NCBI GenBank assembly: GCA_937983055.1
Contig: CALJLA010000081.1
Span: 1-21,353, forward strand
Length of the DNA stretch: 21,353 nt
Direction of reading: 5' to 3'
Source of the DNA: an uncultured Pseudomonadota bacterium
GTDB taxonomy: Bacteria; Pseudomonadota; Gammaproteobacteria; Burkholderiales; Eutrophovitaceae
Shown: one piece after another, positions 21,058 to 21,353 of the stretch
How the letters are laid out: every line of letters starts with the position of its first letter
Position numbering within the stretch: the first letter of the stretch is position 1
Notes under the pieces: model-generated
What the model saw: the letters and a program-made list of their open reading frames with translations, nothing else
Told to the model about the DNA's origin: nothing
The model's database searches: none
Translations under genes and position numbers: made by a program

Positions 21058-21353
21058 ATGAGCACAGCCTCCCGTCTGCTCGACAACCGCCACCTGCTCG
21101 GGCTGCTGTTCATGCTGCCGGCGGGGCTGATCCTGATCCTGTTTCTGACCTATCCGCTCGGCCTCGGCGTGTGGTTGGGGTTCACCGATGCCAAGGTCGG
21201 TCGCGGTGGGGAGTGGATCGGCATCGAGAACTACGAGTGGCTGTGGTTCGACAGCGTATTCCGGCTGTCGATCTTCAATACCTTTCTCTACCCCGGGGTG
21301 GCGGGGGGGGGTCAGGTAGCGCCAGGGCTGTGGCGGGGGGTTCGGGCTGAAAG
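21058..21353 (+). CDS. Carbohydrate ABC importer permease (3'-truncated)
   Basis: These are the first ~98 residues of a MalF/UgpA-type inner-membrane permease. A short cytosolic head precedes TM1 (~13-36, LLFMLPAGLILILFLTYPLG), then VWLGFTDAKVG, the GEWIGIENYEWLW block and the start of TM2 (NTFLY), matching the usual YPxxxxxxxSF...FVGLxNY arrangement. It follows the ATPase by 25 bp and should form the pore with it and a second permease off the contig. From ~21292 the residues turn into PGVAGGGQVAPGLWRGVRAE, where a hydrophobic helix of the form xVVxxxGQVxLGLWLxxxL is expected; the frame holds but the sequence looks error-rich. Confidence 0.88.
   Translation, partial: MSTASRLLDNRHLLGLLFMLPAGLILILFLTYPLGLGVWLGFTDAKVGRGGEWIGIENYEWLWFDSVFRLSIFNTFLYPGVAGGGQVAPGLWRGVRAE

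Noticed and set aside
1..21353. tRNA, rRNA, IS ends or phage genes
   Set aside because: Read through on both strands by eye; no cloverleaf, rRNA block, transposase or integrase pattern was seen, though short or unusual RNAs could escape this.

Overview
This GC-rich 21.4 kb window looks like a whole contig from a betaproteobacterium, probably metagenomic or draft. The main lineage clues are the class Ia nrdAB pair, a KKPAKKAAKK-type histone H1-like protein ending in the betaproteobacterial-looking AWPFP tail, a DUF2322-like protein and a DusA-type tRNA-dihydrouridine synthase. No plasmid, phage, IS, CRISPR or tRNA/rRNA genes were seen. Both contig ends cut through genes (nrdA on the left, a sugar ABC permease on the right), and both show a short run of family-inconsistent Gly/Arg/Pro residues while the frame stays open. 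I read these runs as sequencing error rather than biology.

Layout. 1-3.3 kb: nrdA (3' part) and nrdB, with a promoter-like sequence just before nrdB. 3.3-4.3 kb: a 460 bp leader with several hairpins, the Lys/Ala-rich H1-like gene, and a 10-bp stem-loop after it. 4.4-6.3 kb: a 62-aa membrane protein, a KTSC-domain protein, a reverse-strand hypothetical protein and a glutathione S-transferase. 6.3-8.5 kb: a redox group made of a small CXXCH cytochrome c with an FNR-like box upstream, facing a reverse-strand DUF2322-like gene and a two-haem ferric-reductase/NADPH-oxidase-like flavocytochrome, with a possible tiny membrane ORF at the convergence point. 8.6-12 kb: otnK and otnC (four-carbon acid sugar catabolism), separated by an inverted-repeat element, then an outer-membrane beta-barrel protein. 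12-15.2 kb: a UspB-like two-TM protein, a small exported Lys-rich protein preceded by a mini-ORF, and a PAS-GGDEF-EAL protein with a destroyed GGDEF motif and an intact EAL domain. 15.2-17.9 kb: a cytosolic M14 carboxypeptidase and DusA on the reverse strand. 18-21.35 kb: a sugar-acid module with a 2-keto-3-deoxy-fuconate-type dehydrogenase (SDR) and an FAH-family diketo-acid hydrolase on the reverse strand, closed by a strong hairpin terminator, and divergent from a MalK/UgpC-type ABC ATPase and a truncated permease.

How it fits together. Two separate acid-sugar routes lie about 10 kb apart. OtnK/OtnC would turn 3-oxo-tetronates into DHAP + CO2. The SDR/FAH pair would oxidise and hydrolyse a 2-keto-3-deoxy sugar acid to pyruvate plus a hydroxy acid, fed by the adjacent ABC importer. 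The beta-barrel protein beside otnC may be the outer-membrane entry point, but this is inference. The remaining genes are housekeeping (nrdAB, dusA) or small proteins of unknown role. I do not see a clear new multi-gene system. The most unusual features are the structured leader of the H1-like gene, the flavocytochrome/cytochrome c group with its tiny ORF, and the inverted-repeat element inside the otn pair.
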